This document shows, piece by piece, positions 49,487 through 59,406 of a DNA stretch of 64,000 nucleotides. The DNA lies in NCBI RefSeq assembly GCF_001467535.1, contig NZ_LNZC01000001.1, positions 37,093-101,092 of the forward strand, read 5' to 3'. The stretch's first letter is position 1. Each line of letters starts with the position of its first letter. This DNA comes from Legionella worsleiensis. Its GTDB lineage: Bacteria > Pseudomonadota > Gammaproteobacteria > Legionellales > Legionellaceae. The position numbers and the translations under genes were made by a program. The notes under the pieces were generated by a model. That model had not been told where the DNA came from, ran no database searches, and saw only the letters and a list, made by a program, of their open reading frames with translations.

Positions 49487-50740
49487 ATGTTTGATGAAAG
49501 TTATACCATAGAACATTTTGATGATGCGCTTTTTCAAGCTATTAACAATGAAAAACGTCGCCAGGAAGATCATATAGAGCTCATCGCTTCTGAAAATTAT
49601 GTGAGCCCCCGAGTGTTACAGGCACAGGGTTCGGTTCTGACCAATAAATACGCAGAAGGTTATCCCGGAAAACGTTATTATGGTGGATGCGAGTATGTAG
49701 ATATTGCTGAAGAGCTGGCGATTGCAAGGGCAAAAAAACTATTTAATGCGAGTTATGTTAATGTGCAACCCCATTCAGGCTCTCAGGCTAATGCCTCTGT
49801 TATGATGGCCTTATTATCTCCAGGAGATGTGTTTATGGGGATGTCGCTGCCGCATGGTGGTCACTTGACTCATGGTTCCAAGGTCAATTTTTCTGGCAAA
49901 TTATACCATGCTGTAGAATACGGCATTGATGTCAATACAGGTTTGATTGATTACGACGCTTTAGAGCAACTTGCTCTTGAACATAAACCCAAATTAATCA
50001 TTGCCGGTTTTTCAGCTTACTCGCGAGTTCTGGATTGGGAACGATTCAGGATTATTGCCGATAAGGTGGGCGCTTATTTGATGGCCGATATGGCGCATAT
50101 TGCCGGTTTGGTTGCCGCAGGACTCTATCCTTCTCCTGTACCTTACGCCGACGTGGTAACTACCACCACACACAAAACCTTAAGAGGCCCCAGAGGCGGT
50201 TTGATCCTGTGCAGAGCAAATGAGGAAATTGAGAAAAAGTTAAATTCTGCCGTTTTTCCTGGAATGCAAGGTGGCCCTTTGATGCATGTGATTGCTGCAA
50301 AGGCGGTAGCGTTTGCTGAAGCCTTGTTACCTGAGTTTAAAGCATATCAGCAGCAGGTTGTAACTAATGCAAAAACAATGTGTGACGTGTTGCAAAGCAG
50401 GGGTTATTCCATAGTTTCCGGAGGAACGGATAATCATCTGTTGCTGGTGGATTTGATCAACAAGAACATTACCGGTAAAGAAGCTGATGCTGCTTTGGGT
50501 AAAGCCAATATTACCGTTAATAAAAATTCGGTACCTAATGATCCTCGTTCGCCTTTTGTAACCAGCGGGTTACGGTTGGGAACGCCTGCGGCAACGACTC
50601 GAGGGTTTAAGGAGAAAGAAATCACTCTCTTGTCTCATTGGGTAGCTGACATTCTTGATAATATAAACGATGAAACAATCAATGCACGGGTGAAAAACCA
50701 GGTTTTACTTTTGTGCCGTGATTTTCCGGTTTATGGTTAA
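49487..50740 (+). CDS. glyA: Serine hydroxymethyltransferase
   Basis: A 417-residue PLP enzyme converting serine and tetrahydrofolate to glycine and methylene-THF. Seen: the [16 protein letters not shown]-terminal signature, [13 protein letters not shown], and the PLP Lys in [14 protein letters not shown]. Length equals E. coli GlyA (417). It starts the glyA-nrdR-nusB-thiL-pgpA run. Confidence 0.97.
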   Translation: MFDESYTIEHFDDALFQAINNEKRRQEDHIELIASENYVSPRVLQAQGSVLTNKYAEGYPGKRYYGGCEYVDIAEELAIARAKKLFNASYVNVQPHSGSQANASVMMALLSPGDVFMGMSLPHGGHLTHGSKVNFSGKLYHAVEYGIDVNTGLIDYDALEQLALEHKPKLIIAGFSAYSRVLDWERFRIIADKVGAYLMADMAHIAGLVAAGLYPSPVPYADVVTTTTHKTLRGPRGGLILCRANEEIEKKLNSAVFPGMQGGPLMHVIAAKAVAFAEALLPEFKAYQQQVVTNAKTMCDVLQSRGYSIVSGGTDNHLLLVDLINKNITGKEADAALGKANITVNKNSVPNDPRSPFVTSGLRLGTPAATTRGFKEKEITLLSHWVADILDNINDETINARVKNQVLLLCRDFPVYG

Positions 50741-50742
50741 TC

Positions 50743-51201
50743 ATGTACTGTCCTTTTTGTCATGCGGAAGAAACCAAAGTTGTTGATTCTCGTTTGGTCG
50801 CTGATGGCGCTCAGGTGCGGAGACGGCGGGAATGTCTCTTGTGCCATGAGCGCTTTACTACTTTCGAGACTGCAGAGCTGATTATGCCTCAGATAATCAA
50901 GCGTGACGGCAGACGAGAACCGTTTAGTATTGCTAATTTGCGTTCGGGTATGCTGCGGGCTTTGGAAAAGAGGCCAGTAAGCGTTGACAGTCTTGAAGAA
51001 GCAATTATTGCAATTACTCAGGAAATTCGTCGCAGAGGCGAGCGGGAAGTCGATTCACAGCTTATTGGCGAGCTTGTTATGAAAGAGCTTTTCAGACTCG
51101 ATCATGTTGCTTACGTTCGCTTTGCATCGGTATACAAACGCTTTAAAGATGTCAGTGATTTCAGGCAGACTATCGATCAAATGAAAAATGATAAAGAGTA
51201 G
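50743..51201 (+). CDS. nrdR: Transcriptional repressor NrdR
   Basis: 152 residues: an N-terminal zinc ribbon (C3, C6, C31, C34; starts M-Y-C-P-F-C) and an ATP-cone domain. It represses ribonucleotide reductase genes according to dATP/ATP levels. It lies 2 bp after glyA. In many gammaproteobacteria nrdR is followed by ribDEH and nusB; here the rib genes are missing and a MITE-like element fills the gap. Confidence 0.96.
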   Translation: MYCPFCHAEETKVVDSRLVADGAQVRRRRECLLCHERFTTFETAELIMPQIIKRDGRREPFSIANLRSGMLRALEKRPVSVDSLEEAIIAITQEIRRRGEREVDSQLIGELVMKELFRLDHVAYVRFASVYKRFKDVSDFRQTIDQMKNDKE

Positions 51202-51234
51202 GTTCGGCTTTCTCTCTATGTGTTGGAGCAGGTT

Positions 51235-51408
51235 CAGGGTAAACGCATCTAAACGTATTATCTAAGACCAAGATGCCTACGTTCTGCGCTTTATGCGCAG
51301 AATCCAGATCTTTGCCTGCACTAAGATCGCATGGATCCTGCGCATAAAGCGCAGGACGTAGGCAAAAGGGTGGAGATTTATGTTCATAATTTAGATGCGT
51401 TTGCCCTG
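51235..51408. mobile_element. 174-bp palindromic MITE-like element
   Basis: Terminal inverted repeats CAGGGTAAACGCATCTAAA (51235-51253) and its complement with one mismatch (51390-51408). Inside is a second, nested inverted repeat of 31 bp with two mismatches (51275-51305 and 51333-51363), containing TGCGCTTTATGCGCA-type stems. The 10-bp sequence GGAGCAGGTT stands immediately outside both ends (51225-51234 and 51409-51418), as a target-site duplication would. No open frame. It lies between nrdR and nusB. This is the structure of a non-autonomous transposable element. Confidence 0.75.
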
Positions 51409-51552
51409 GGAGCAGGTTCTTTCTAATGCAATGTGATCTCGATTGGGTGTAGTGTATTGCTCTGAATACCAAGCCCCTTGTAGTTCTTGTGAATATTTTT
51501 TTTGAAGTAGTACAGGCTTGAATTTCAGGTTATGTAAAATTAAGAGGTATAT

Positions 51553-51996
51553 GTGGAAAATCAATCAATAAGTGGTAAAAGAAAAGCACGCAAATTAGCC
51601 TTACAGGCATTGTATCAATGGCACATGTCAGGATCTGATCTTTACGAAATCGAAGCACAGTTTCGAGTTATTAATAATATGGATAAAGTGGATGGGGATT
51701 ATTTTACCCGTTTACTGCATGGTGTACCTGCCCATGCTGAGGCTTTGGAGGCCAGTTTTTCTCCTTTCCTTGACCGAGAAATTAGTGGCCTGAACCCTGT
51801 GGAATTGACCGTACTGCGTATTGGTTCATTTGAGCTTTTTCATTGCCCCGAAATTCCTTACAAGGTAGTTCTTGATGAGTCTATTTCATTGACTAAAGAA
51901 TTTGGTTCGCAAGATGGGCACCGTTATGTCAATGGTGTTTTGAATAATCTGGCACAAAAGGTGCGTACAGTAGAAATCAGCCTTGATAATGGATGA
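51553..51996 (+). CDS. nusB: Transcription antitermination factor NusB
   Basis: 147 residues, all-helical RNA-binding protein that with NusE (S10) assembles the boxA antitermination complex on rRNA operons. It starts with R-K-A-R-K-L-A-L-Q-A-L-Y-Q-W and ends with V-N-G-V-L-N-N-L-A. GTG 51553 is supported by AAGAGG upstream; no in-frame ATG is near. Its end overlaps thiL by 8 bp. Confidence 0.95.
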   Translation: MENQSISGKRKARKLALQALYQWHMSGSDLYEIEAQFRVINNMDKVDGDYFTRLLHGVPAHAEALEASFSPFLDREISGLNPVELTVLRIGSFELFHCPEIPYKVVLDESISLTKEFGSQDGHRYVNGVLNNLAQKVRTVEISLDNG

Positions 51997-52942
51997 ATTT
52001 GCTCTGATTGATCATTATTTCAAATCCTTCCCTGTTCGCCATAAAGACGTTGTTTACGGAATAGGGGATGATGCTGCCTGCTTGCGCCTTCCTAAAGGAT
52101 ATGATCTACTGGTTAGTACAGACACCCTGGTTTCAGGGGTACATTTTCTACCAGAATGGGATCCTTATGATATAGCCTGTAAAGCGGTGATGGTTAATGT
52201 AAGCGATATGGCCGCTATGGCAGCTGAGCCTCGTTATATGACTTTGGCATTAACGCTTCCTGATATACAAGAATCCTGGCTTGAAGCTTTTGCAAAAGGT
52301 TTAACTGATTCATTGAGTCGATTTAATATTGACTTGATAGGTGGGGATACCACTCGAGGCCCTTTATCGATTACCTTGACGGTGATGGGTATTGCTCCAC
52401 ATAATAAAGCCCTTAAACGGGGTGGAGCCAGACCAGGCGATATTATTTTGGTTTCTGGTCTTTTGGGTGCTGCTGCTCTAGCTGTCAAAATGCTTCATGA
52501 AGAAAAGATTCCTGCTAAGGAAAAAACGGACTTAATGCACAAATTGTTGCATCCCGAACCTCGTGTTGATTTAATTGATTTATTGCGTGAGTATGCGACA
52601 TCAGCCATAGATATTTCCGATGGGTTAAGTGCTGATCTAAATCATATTTGCCGTGCCAGTGGTATTGGTGCCTGTTTAAATAAAACCGCTATTCCCATCC
52701 ATCCTCTCTTAACCCAATATTTAGGTAAGGAAGATATTGACCTGGCGTTAAGAGGAGGGGATGATTATGAATTATGTTTTACGGTTAATGCGGCTCGTTT
52801 GGACGAGTTACACCAGAAATTGGGCGAATTAAATCTGCAGTGTTATGCTGTTGGCGTTATCGAAGAGCGCCCTGGCTTAAGAATGAAACACTCTGACGAG
52901 TGCGTGCACGAATTAAAACCGGCGGGTTATTCTCATTTCTAA
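51989..52942 (+). CDS. thiL: Thiamine-monophosphate kinase
   Basis: 317 residues, AIR-synthase-like fold. It phosphorylates thiamine monophosphate to thiamine pyrophosphate. Seen: G-D-D-A-A near the N-terminus, S-T-D-T-L-V-S-G-V-H-F, G-G-D-T-T-R-G and D-I-S-D-G-L. ATG 51989 overlaps the nusB stop, indicating translational coupling; TTG 51983 is less likely. Confidence 0.95.
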   Translation: MDEFALIDHYFKSFPVRHKDVVYGIGDDAACLRLPKGYDLLVSTDTLVSGVHFLPEWDPYDIACKAVMVNVSDMAAMAAEPRYMTLALTLPDIQESWLEAFAKGLTDSLSRFNIDLIGGDTTRGPLSITLTVMGIAPHNKALKRGGARPGDIILVSGLLGAAALAVKMLHEEKIPAKEKTDLMHKLLHPEPRVDLIDLLREYATSAIDISDGLSADLNHICRASGIGACLNKTAIPIHPLLTQYLGKEDIDLALRGGDDYELCFTVNAARLDELHQKLGELNLQCYAVGVIEERPGLRMKHSDECVHELKPAGYSHF

Positions 52943-52958
52943 ATTGGATTAATAAACT

Positions 52959-53444
52959 ATGAAACAGGTTAATTGGGTTAATCGTGTCTGGCAAGATCCT
53001 GCCTACTTTATAGCGTTTGGATTTGGCAGCGGTCTGATGCCTGTGGCCCCCGGGACCTGGGGTACTCTTGCTGCTGTGCCACTGTATTTGTTGATGATGA
53101 ACACGCACTGGGGTGTGTACCTGTTTTTGACTGTTCTTGCTTTTGTATTGGGTGTGTGGGTTAGTGATAAAGTATCCAGCGATTTAGGTGTGCATGATTA
53201 CAAGGGCATAGTTTGGGATGAGGTTGTAGGCTATTTGTTGACTATGTTTTTAGTCCCTCAAGGGGTATTCTGGATGATTGCCGGTTTCATTTTATTCCGG
53301 CTTTTTGATATTTGGAAACCTCAGCCTATTCGTTATCTGGATCAAAAAATACATGGTGGTTTAGGCATCATGATCGATGACGTTGCTGCTGCGGTACCGG
53401 CGTGGCTCATTATGCAAGCCCTGGTCTGGAGTTTTTCTGCATGA
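52959..53444 (+). CDS. pgpA: Phosphatidylglycerophosphatase A
   Basis: 161 residues with about four membrane helices. It dephosphorylates phosphatidylglycerol phosphate in phospholipid synthesis. The motif G-F-G-S-G-L-M-P-V-A-P-G-T-W-G-T is the PgpA signature, followed by V-W-D-E-V-V-G-Y. It lies 16 bp after thiL, the classic thiL-pgpA order. Its stop overlaps the next gene's ATG (ATGA). Confidence 0.95.
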   Translation: MKQVNWVNRVWQDPAYFIAFGFGSGLMPVAPGTWGTLAAVPLYLLMMNTHWGVYLFLTVLAFVLGVWVSDKVSSDLGVHDYKGIVWDEVVGYLLTMFLVPQGVFWMIAGFILFRLFDIWKPQPIRYLDQKIHGGLGIMIDDVAAAVPAWLIMQALVWSFSA

Positions 53445-54493
53445 ACGAAAATCATAAAGAATTGATTAGTATGGGATTGACTGTCAGTATCGTCGCCCTT
53501 TCCATTTTCATTGTGCACAAATTTATACCTTCAATGATCTGGGCTGCGATCATCGCTATCGCCACTTATCCTATGTATAAGAGATGGCGTCAATTCTTTG
53601 GTGCACGAGCAGATCTTTCCGCATTACTCTTTACATCGCTTATGGGGTTATTGTTTTTGATTCCTTTGAGTTGGTTGGTTGGAATACTCATCAAAGAATC
53701 GCAACTCTTCGTAAATTTTTTGCAACAAATCAACAAAGACGGTGGGGCGGCTCCTGAATTTTTTAAAAATATCCCGTTTATTGGCAATGAGTTGGTCCAT
53801 TATTGGGATGAAAATATAGGTAAACCCGGTAATATTAAAGGATTCCTATCCAATCTGCACGTCACTCTGACCCCAGCGAGTTACTATATCAAACAGATTG
53901 GATTTAATCTGGCTCATAGAAGTGTTCAAGTAGGATTTACTCTGTTAACGTTGTTCTTTTTTTATCGTGATGGGGATAAATTACTGCTCCAGATTCACCA
54001 CGTGGGTGAATATTGTCTGGGTACTCGCTGGTATCGTTATGCCGATAGGCTGCCAAGAGCATTAAGAGCCACAGTTAATGGAACTATAGTCGTTGGAATT
54101 GGTGTGGGTGTGCTGATGGGAGTGTGTTATGCACTGGTTGGTTTTCCTGCACCTACATTAACCGGATTTATCACTGCGTTGGCAGCCATGATTCCTTTCG
54201 TTGTGCCTATAGTATTTATCATCGTAGCGCTGGTTTTACTTTCTGTGGGCAGTTTAATTAGCGCCATAGTTGTTTTGGTTTGGGGAACATTGGTGATGTT
54301 TGTAGCCGATCATTTTGTGAAACCAGTAATGATAGGCGGGGCGATACAATTGCCTTTTCTGGCAGTATTATTTGGTATTTTAGGTGGTGTGGAGACTCTG
54401 GGATTACTGGGGCTATTTGCAGGGCCTATGATCATGGTTCTTTTTGTTACCCTGTGGCAAGAGCCTCAGGGTAAACACAGGAGAAGCGCTTAG
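53441..54493 (+). CDS. AI-2E family (PerM-like) transporter
   Basis: About 350 residues with seven to eight transmembrane helices and the central hydrophilic region characteristic of the AI-2E/PerM family (F-F-F-Y-R-D-G-D, and G-I-L-G-G-V-E-T-L-G-L-L-G-L-F-A-G-P). Family members export autoinducer-2 or act as Na+/H+ antiporters; the role here is open. ATG 53441 overlaps the pgpA stop, so it is the last gene of the glyA-nrdR...pgpA run. Confidence 0.85.
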   Translation: MNENHKELISMGLTVSIVALSIFIVHKFIPSMIWAAIIAIATYPMYKRWRQFFGARADLSALLFTSLMGLLFLIPLSWLVGILIKESQLFVNFLQQINKDGGAAPEFFKNIPFIGNELVHYWDENIGKPGNIKGFLSNLHVTLTPASYYIKQIGFNLAHRSVQVGFTLLTLFFFYRDGDKLLLQIHHVGEYCLGTRWYRYADRLPRALRATVNGTIVVGIGVGVLMGVCYALVGFPAPTLTGFITALAAMIPFVVPIVFIIVALVLLSVGSLISAIVVLVWGTLVMFVADHFVKPVMIGGAIQLPFLAVLFGILGGVETLGLLGLFAGPMIMVLFVTLWQEPQGKHRRSA

Positions 54494-55242
54494 CCGCTGC
54501 TTCTGTCAAAAGATGAGGTGATGGTAAAGTTGAGCGAATTAATAGCATATCGCTTATTGCCATAATCTTTTAACGTATTGGTTGTCAGATAGCGGTAGTC
54601 CATTCCAGCCCAGGTGAAATCATCCATAAACAGCCCTACACCAACAATGCCTTGTGCTGCTTCACTGGTAAAGGAGCGGCTTGAACCATTAGAGCTTACG
54701 TCAAGAGTGTAATAATTTCTGGTGAAATTGCCTCGGCTGGTAACACGGGCATAACCTATGCCTAATCCTGCGTAAGGAAATACACCTGTATTGTTACTCT
54801 CATAGTCAATAAAATCCCAATAGATATTCGCCAGGCCGTACATGGTAGCTACACTGCCATTAAAACCAAGACTGTTTGCCTGGAAATGGTCCTGAGGACA
54901 AATGCCTGTTGGAGTCTGGACTACGGGGCTTAATAAAGTACAGTCATCAATATCTACAGAGCCTGATCCATTCCAGTTATAGAGGAACTCACCCTCAACT
55001 CTGAATTGATGATAACGATAGCCTAACATCATGCCGCCACCGCCGCCAACTCGGGTATTATTCACTCGTCCCACCCAAACTGTTGGATCAGAAGGTTCAA
55101 CGAACGCAATCTCATGAGTTGCAGGTCCCGTGCTTATTTCTCCGAGCAGACCAAAATAAAATCCTTGTTGAGGGTTTACGGCAAAAGCAGAGCTGCTGAT
55201 GAGCAGGTTTGAGATTAAACCCAGTGGTATAAAATGCTTCAT
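54490..55242 (-). CDS. Outer-membrane beta-barrel protein
   Basis: 250 residues with a signal peptide (residues 1-21, ending S-A-F-A-V). The mature part alternates polar and hydrophobic residues with many aromatic residues in an eight-stranded OmpA/OmpW-like barrel pattern, including G-V-F-P-Y-A-G-L-G-I-G-Y. Two Cys may form a disulfide in a loop. It lies 9 bp downstream of a second barrel gene, so the pair is an operon of paralogues. Its 3' end overlaps the convergent AI-2E gene by 4 bp. Confidence 0.8.
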   Translation of the reverse strand: MKHFIPLGLISNLLISSSAFAVNPQQGFYFGLLGEISTGPATHEIAFVEPSDPTVWVGRVNNTRVGGGGGMMLGYRYHQFRVEGEFLYNWNGSGSVDIDDCTLLSPVVQTPTGICPQDHFQANSLGFNGSVATMYGLANIYWDFIDYESNNTGVFPYAGLGIGYARVTSRGNFTRNYYTLDVSSNGSSRSFTSEAAQGIVGVGLFMDDFTWAGMDYRYLTTNTLKDYGNKRYAINSLNFTITSSFDRSSG

Positions 55243-55251
55243 TAAAAATCC

Positions 55252-55893
55252 TTACTTGTAATTGACCTGATCAAAACGATAAACCGCTCCCACACTTGCA
55301 AGATGCGCCTGGAAGTTTGTGCCAAAGCTTGCGGGGGTATCCGTTGCTACGTAGCGATATGCCAGATTTACAGCATAATTTTCAGCAAAATTATAAGTAA
55401 TGCCCAAGGTTCCCTGATAGGCAAAAGCACTGTCGCTTATGGAAAAAAAGCTGGGTGTCACAGGACCCGAACTGGCAAGACTTGCTTGCAGGTAGGCATA
55501 ACCAATACCCAGACCTAAATAGGGGGAAATTGCCGGCAACATTTCAGGAAAATCGTAATAAATATTGGCCATGAGCAAGTTACCCGATGAATAACCTGAT
55601 ACATCAAGCTGGTTGATGTAATTGATATCAAATTTCTGCAAATTACCTCGCAGATAAGTGTATTCAACTTCATAGCGAAGGGGGTTGCTTTGATATCCTA
55701 TTCGTCCTCCGACATTGTAGCCATTGTTATAGCTGGCTTGGCCACGATGTATGTATAGATCAGAGTAGTTATTGATGTTTCCTGGTAAATAGGTATAACC
55801 ACCGAATACGCTAGAGTACCAACCATCAACCGGAGTTGCTGCTGAGGCGAGGCTACTGGCTAATAAAGCCGCTGAAATTAGTGAAATTCTCAT
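55252..55893 (-). CDS. Outer-membrane beta-barrel protein
   Basis: 213 residues. A signal peptide covers residues 1-18 (A-S-S-L-A-S-A-A). The mature protein is an eight-strand barrel of the OmpA-like/Opacity group: G-W-Y-S-S-V-F-G-G-Y near the start, and L-S-P-Y-L-G-L-G-I-G-Y-A style repeats (I-S-P-Y-L-G-L-G-I-G-Y). Its terminal Y-R-F-D-Q-V is less canonical than a final Phe. It is the first gene of the two-barrel operon. Legionella has many such barrels, whose roles are mostly unknown. Confidence 0.82.
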   Translation of the reverse strand: MRISLISAALLASSLASAATPVDGWYSSVFGGYTYLPGNINNYSDLYIHRGQASYNNGYNVGGRIGYQSNPLRYEVEYTYLRGNLQKFDINYINQLDVSGYSSGNLLMANIYYDFPEMLPAISPYLGLGIGYAYLQASLASSGPVTPSFFSISDSAFAYQGTLGITYNFAENYAVNLAYRYVATDTPASFGTNFQAHLASVGAVYRFDQVNYK

Positions 55894-56117
55894 AACATCC
55901 CTTTATTATTGTTTGCAAACTAAACCATGTTAGCGATTTACTTTAAATTTGCAAGTCTTCTTAAAAAGTACGATAAACAGCATTGAATATTTAATTGTGC
56001 ATGGCACTTCTTTTAATACACTCTATAATTAAATGGGCAATTGCGTTTAAGAATTTTGTTGCTTGTATAAAAAAATTATTGAGGTAATATGAAAGGTGGA
56101 CATAAAAAGGAGCTTAT

Positions 56118-57521
56118 ATGCCGCTCAAGGATGGTAAAAAAAAATCCGTCATTCTAGATCATCTGGTTGATTTCGTTGATAAATTACTGGCTCGTATTTC
56201 TGATGAATCGGATCAAGGTCGTGATGCGTTAATTAATGCATGTGAAATAGCTAAAATAAAATACAATCAACCGATTCAATCCTGGTTTGTAGGATGGGTT
56301 TATCAATATTCCCGCACAAGAGGCCCAGACGTGGATCTGGCAATCAGAAGTATGGGACAATTACGCAACACTGTGACCCAGTTGCAGGAAATCAGATTAT
56401 TAGTAAGCAGGGGACAATGGAATGTTGGGTCTTTTAATTATTACTTACTCGAGGAATTAATTGCTGGTGTTCCAGGCTATGCCCCTTTGACTGATATTAA
56501 CAGGTACGTAGTTATAGAACGTGTTTCTGAATTAATGACAGAAAAAATTGATTTCTTGCTTAAAGACCATGAGTACAACAAAAAACAAATCCTGGCGAAG
56601 GAAACAGAACTTAAAAACACCCAACTTGGTATGCAGCGTACAGCAGATAATATCCTGATAGCGTGTCATTTAGATGAGGCGATAGGCTCTGCCCAAAGAT
56701 TTACTGATAAAATTCATTTTTGTATTGATAGAAATGAAGCGAGTTGGCAATTGCATTGGATTAATGTATTCGGCAAAGCATTCAGACTTCAGGAAAGCAG
56801 TGAGTTGGTGGATTTGCTTGCACATCATCATTCGGATGATGTCAGTGAAATAACGGCGCTGACCATGAGGCGTTTAAAAAGGGAATGCATGAAAGCGCTA
56901 GACCTTTTTTTTGACGAGGTTCAGGTATTGGTTAATCCCAAAAATCCCAGAACCAATAAGGAAATGAGTAATGAGGAATTAGTAATTGCTGGGAATTTGA
57001 AAACTTTTGTATTGCGTGGTTTTTCTGGAGGCGTTTATTCTTTGTGTTGGATTAATGCCATGGGCACAGAAAAGGTGATTACTCTTGAAGACTATCCTGA
57101 AATGCACCACTGGCTATACCAACAGCCTGATTTAACTGAGGAACACATCTATCAACTCAGATCCTGTTTGTTGTCTGTTAATACCACAAAAGCAATAGGT
57201 ATGGATGATTTTAAAATTGAGTTAATGCGGTGTCTGGATAAAAAAAGTCAGCTTGTCATTGAACCCGAGAAAAAGGCAGTGCATGTTAACAGACTGAATT
57301 TGAGTCTATTTGCACACATAAATAAATGCCTTGGTGGAGAAGAGGGTTCGCATGCGGCACAATCACAGCCGGTAGATGAAGAACCACATACCAGTACCCC
57401 ATTACCAGGAAAACTTAATTTGGGTTCCTACAGTAACATCGCTAAAGTTGTTGTTGGAACAAAAGATGATACAACGCCAGATGAATGTGCCCTTGCTCAA
57501 TCATCGACACCAGTTGTTTAA
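56118..57521 (+). CDS. Uncharacterised 467-residue protein, possible effector
   Basis: I do not recognise a family. No signal peptide or membrane helix. It is mostly helical and polar, with a coiled-coil-prone segment near residues 150-185. A W-I-N-x-x-G motif occurs twice (about residues 212 and 310), each followed by an acidic helix, suggesting a diverged internal duplication. The C-terminal 70 residues are disordered and Pro/Thr/Ser-rich. AAGGAG precedes ATG 56118. The lack of family, the cytosolic features and the genus make a Dot/Icm substrate possible, but no clear E-block is visible. Confidence 0.65.
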   Translation: MPLKDGKKKSVILDHLVDFVDKLLARISDESDQGRDALINACEIAKIKYNQPIQSWFVGWVYQYSRTRGPDVDLAIRSMGQLRNTVTQLQEIRLLVSRGQWNVGSFNYYLLEELIAGVPGYAPLTDINRYVVIERVSELMTEKIDFLLKDHEYNKKQILAKETELKNTQLGMQRTADNILIACHLDEAIGSAQRFTDKIHFCIDRNEASWQLHWINVFGKAFRLQESSELVDLLAHHHSDDVSEITALTMRRLKRECMKALDLFFDEVQVLVNPKNPRTNKEMSNEELVIAGNLKTFVLRGFSGGVYSLCWINAMGTEKVITLEDYPEMHHWLYQQPDLTEEHIYQLRSCLLSVNTTKAIGMDDFKIELMRCLDKKSQLVIEPEKKAVHVNRLNLSLFAHINKCLGGEEGSHAAQSQPVDEEPHTSTPLPGKLNLGSYSNIAKVVVGTKDDTTPDECALAQSSTPVV

Positions 57522-57538
57522 GTAACTTAACGTGCGAC

Positions 57539-57577
57539 ACGTATTTAATTGAGATTTCCAGTTTCAATTAAATACGT
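57539..57577. terminator. Perfect 14-bp hairpin between convergent genes
   Basis: ACGTATTTAATTGA (57539-57552) and TCAATTAAATACGT (57564-57577), 11-nt loop. It lies between the 467-residue protein gene and nadE and most likely ends transcription in both directions. Confidence 0.6.
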
Positions 57578-57591
57578 TGTTTAGGTCCGAC

Positions 57592-59193
57592 TTATTGAAA
57601 ACCGTTGGTTATGGGATAACGCCAATCCTTACCAAATGCCATTGGGCTGATCTTGATTCCAGGAGCAGCCTGACGGCGTTTGTATTCATTGTGTTTAATC
57701 AATCGAATGACTTTATTGACTTCTTCAGGTTTGAATCCTTGATTAATAATTTCAGCAGGGCTTAATCGATGTTCCATGTAGGCGACAATTATTGCATCCA
57801 GAATAGAGTAATCGGGCAGGCTGTCTTGATCGGTTTGATTTTCTCTTAATTCAGCAGATGGCGCTCGAGTAATGACTCGTTCAGGGATTACGGGGGAGAG
57901 GGAATTTCGGTAATGCGCTAACTGATAGACTTGCGTTTTTAACACGTCTTTGAGAACGGCAAGCCCTCCGGCCATGTCGCCGTACAAAGTAGCATAGCCT
58001 ACTGCGGACTCGCTTTTGTTACTGGTCGTCAGTACCATCTTGCCACTTTTATTAGACATGGCCATAAGCAGCATGCCGCGAATTCTGGCTTGAATGTTTT
58101 CTTCTGTGGCATCAGGAGCCAAATCTTTAAAAACCGGATTCAGTTCAGCCAATACAGTATTGAATATAGGCTCAATAGAAAGTGTGGTATGAGAAACGTG
58201 CAGGGTATTGAGTTGTTGTAATGCATCTTCCTTACTTATTGCGGCGGTATATCGTGAGGGCATCATCACAGCGTGAACGTGTTCAGAACCTAAAGCATCA
58301 ACCGCAATGCTTAGGGTTAAGGCCGAATCAATACCTCCAGAAAGCCCAAGCAATACACCTTTAAAGTTATTTTTTTTAACGTAGTCTCGAGTACCGCAGA
58401 CTAATCCTTTGTAGATTAATGCTTCTTGAGACAAAAGGGGAGTTAAATGACCGACAACCTCGTGTTGCGACAGATCAACAGAACATAAGTGTTCTTCAAA
58501 AGCGGGCGCAAGAGCGCATACAGTGCCTGTTTTATCCATAGCAAATGATTGCCCATCGAATAACAATTCATCCTGCCCACCGGTCTGGTTAACGTAAATG
58601 AGCGCAATTCCTTTTTGGGCGTAAGTTCGCAAGAGCTCTACTCGGGCAGTATACTTATGATAATCAAATGGGGACGCATTCAGGCTGATTATGGTATCGA
58701 CTCCAGCATCAATCAGATTATCGACTGGGCCAGGTTGCCATAAGTCTTCGCAAATGCAAATTCCCAGCTTGTGCTGTTTCACAGTTAACGTGCACGGATC
58801 GCTTGGTCCCGGGGTGAAATAACGTGCCTCATCGAATACATGATAATTGGGTAATTTTTGTTTATGGTATTCTCGGATTTTTTGCCCTCGATGAAATATG
58901 CTCATACTGTTGTAACGGCACTCTTTTTTTAACGCAGGATGACCTATTAACACATAACAGCCCTGAGTGATTGATTGAATTCGGTGCAAGCTTTCATTAA
59001 CTGCCTGAAAAAAATCCTGACGAAATAATAAATCCTCGGGTGGGTAACCGGTAAGTGCCAGTTCTGGAAAAACAAGTACATCGTAGTCTTTTTGGTGGGC
59101 TTCAATAAGTTCTATGATTTGCGTTTCATTAGATTTAATGGCACCGACCTTTGGATTGATTTGCGCCATCAAAAGCTTGAGATTTGTTTGCAT
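57592..59193 (-). CDS. nadE: Glutamine-dependent NAD+ synthetase
   Basis: 533 residues in two domains. The N-terminal carbon-nitrogen hydrolase (glutaminase) domain has F-P-E-L-A-L-T-G-Y, the Lys in K-Q-K-L-P and the nucleophile in C-I-C-E-D. The C-terminal synthetase domain has the PP-loop S-G-G-I-D-S. It amidates nicotinic acid adenine dinucleotide to NAD with glutamine. This is the long form, so no separate glutaminase is needed. It is transcribed alone, convergent with the preceding gene. Confidence 0.96.
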   Translation of the reverse strand: MQTNLKLLMAQINPKVGAIKSNETQIIELIEAHQKDYDVLVFPELALTGYPPEDLLFRQDFFQAVNESLHRIQSITQGCYVLIGHPALKKECRYNSMSIFHRGQKIREYHKQKLPNYHVFDEARYFTPGPSDPCTLTVKQHKLGICICEDLWQPGPVDNLIDAGVDTIISLNASPFDYHKYTARVELLRTYAQKGIALIYVNQTGGQDELLFDGQSFAMDKTGTVCALAPAFEEHLCSVDLSQHEVVGHLTPLLSQEALIYKGLVCGTRDYVKKNNFKGVLLGLSGGIDSALTLSIAVDALGSEHVHAVMMPSRYTAAISKEDALQQLNTLHVSHTTLSIEPIFNTVLAELNPVFKDLAPDATEENIQARIRGMLLMAMSNKSGKMVLTTSNKSESAVGYATLYGDMAGGLAVLKDVLKTQVYQLAHYRNSLSPVIPERVITRAPSAELRENQTDQDSLPDYSILDAIIVAYMEHRLSPAEIINQGFKPEEVNKVIRLIKHNEYKRRQAAPGIKISPMAFGKDWRYPITNGFQ

Positions 59194-59406
59194 GTCAGAA
59201 GATTTATAGGGTAATTTGTCTGCTATTGTATCGTATAAACGATTAAAGGTAACTCTTTGCTACTGTATCCTTGCCAGGCAGGATTAAGGTGAAAAGCCCA
59301 AATAATCTTAAGACTAAATCAAGTTTTTTGTGGATTAATGCTCTGTAGTGTTATTTTGCATCAAAATTGACTACAATGAAGACCTTTGCCTGGTGAATTA
59401 TAATTT

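Noticed and set aside
51202..51552. CRISPR-like array between nrdR and nusB
   Set aside because: The repeats are inverted and nested, not direct with regular spacers.
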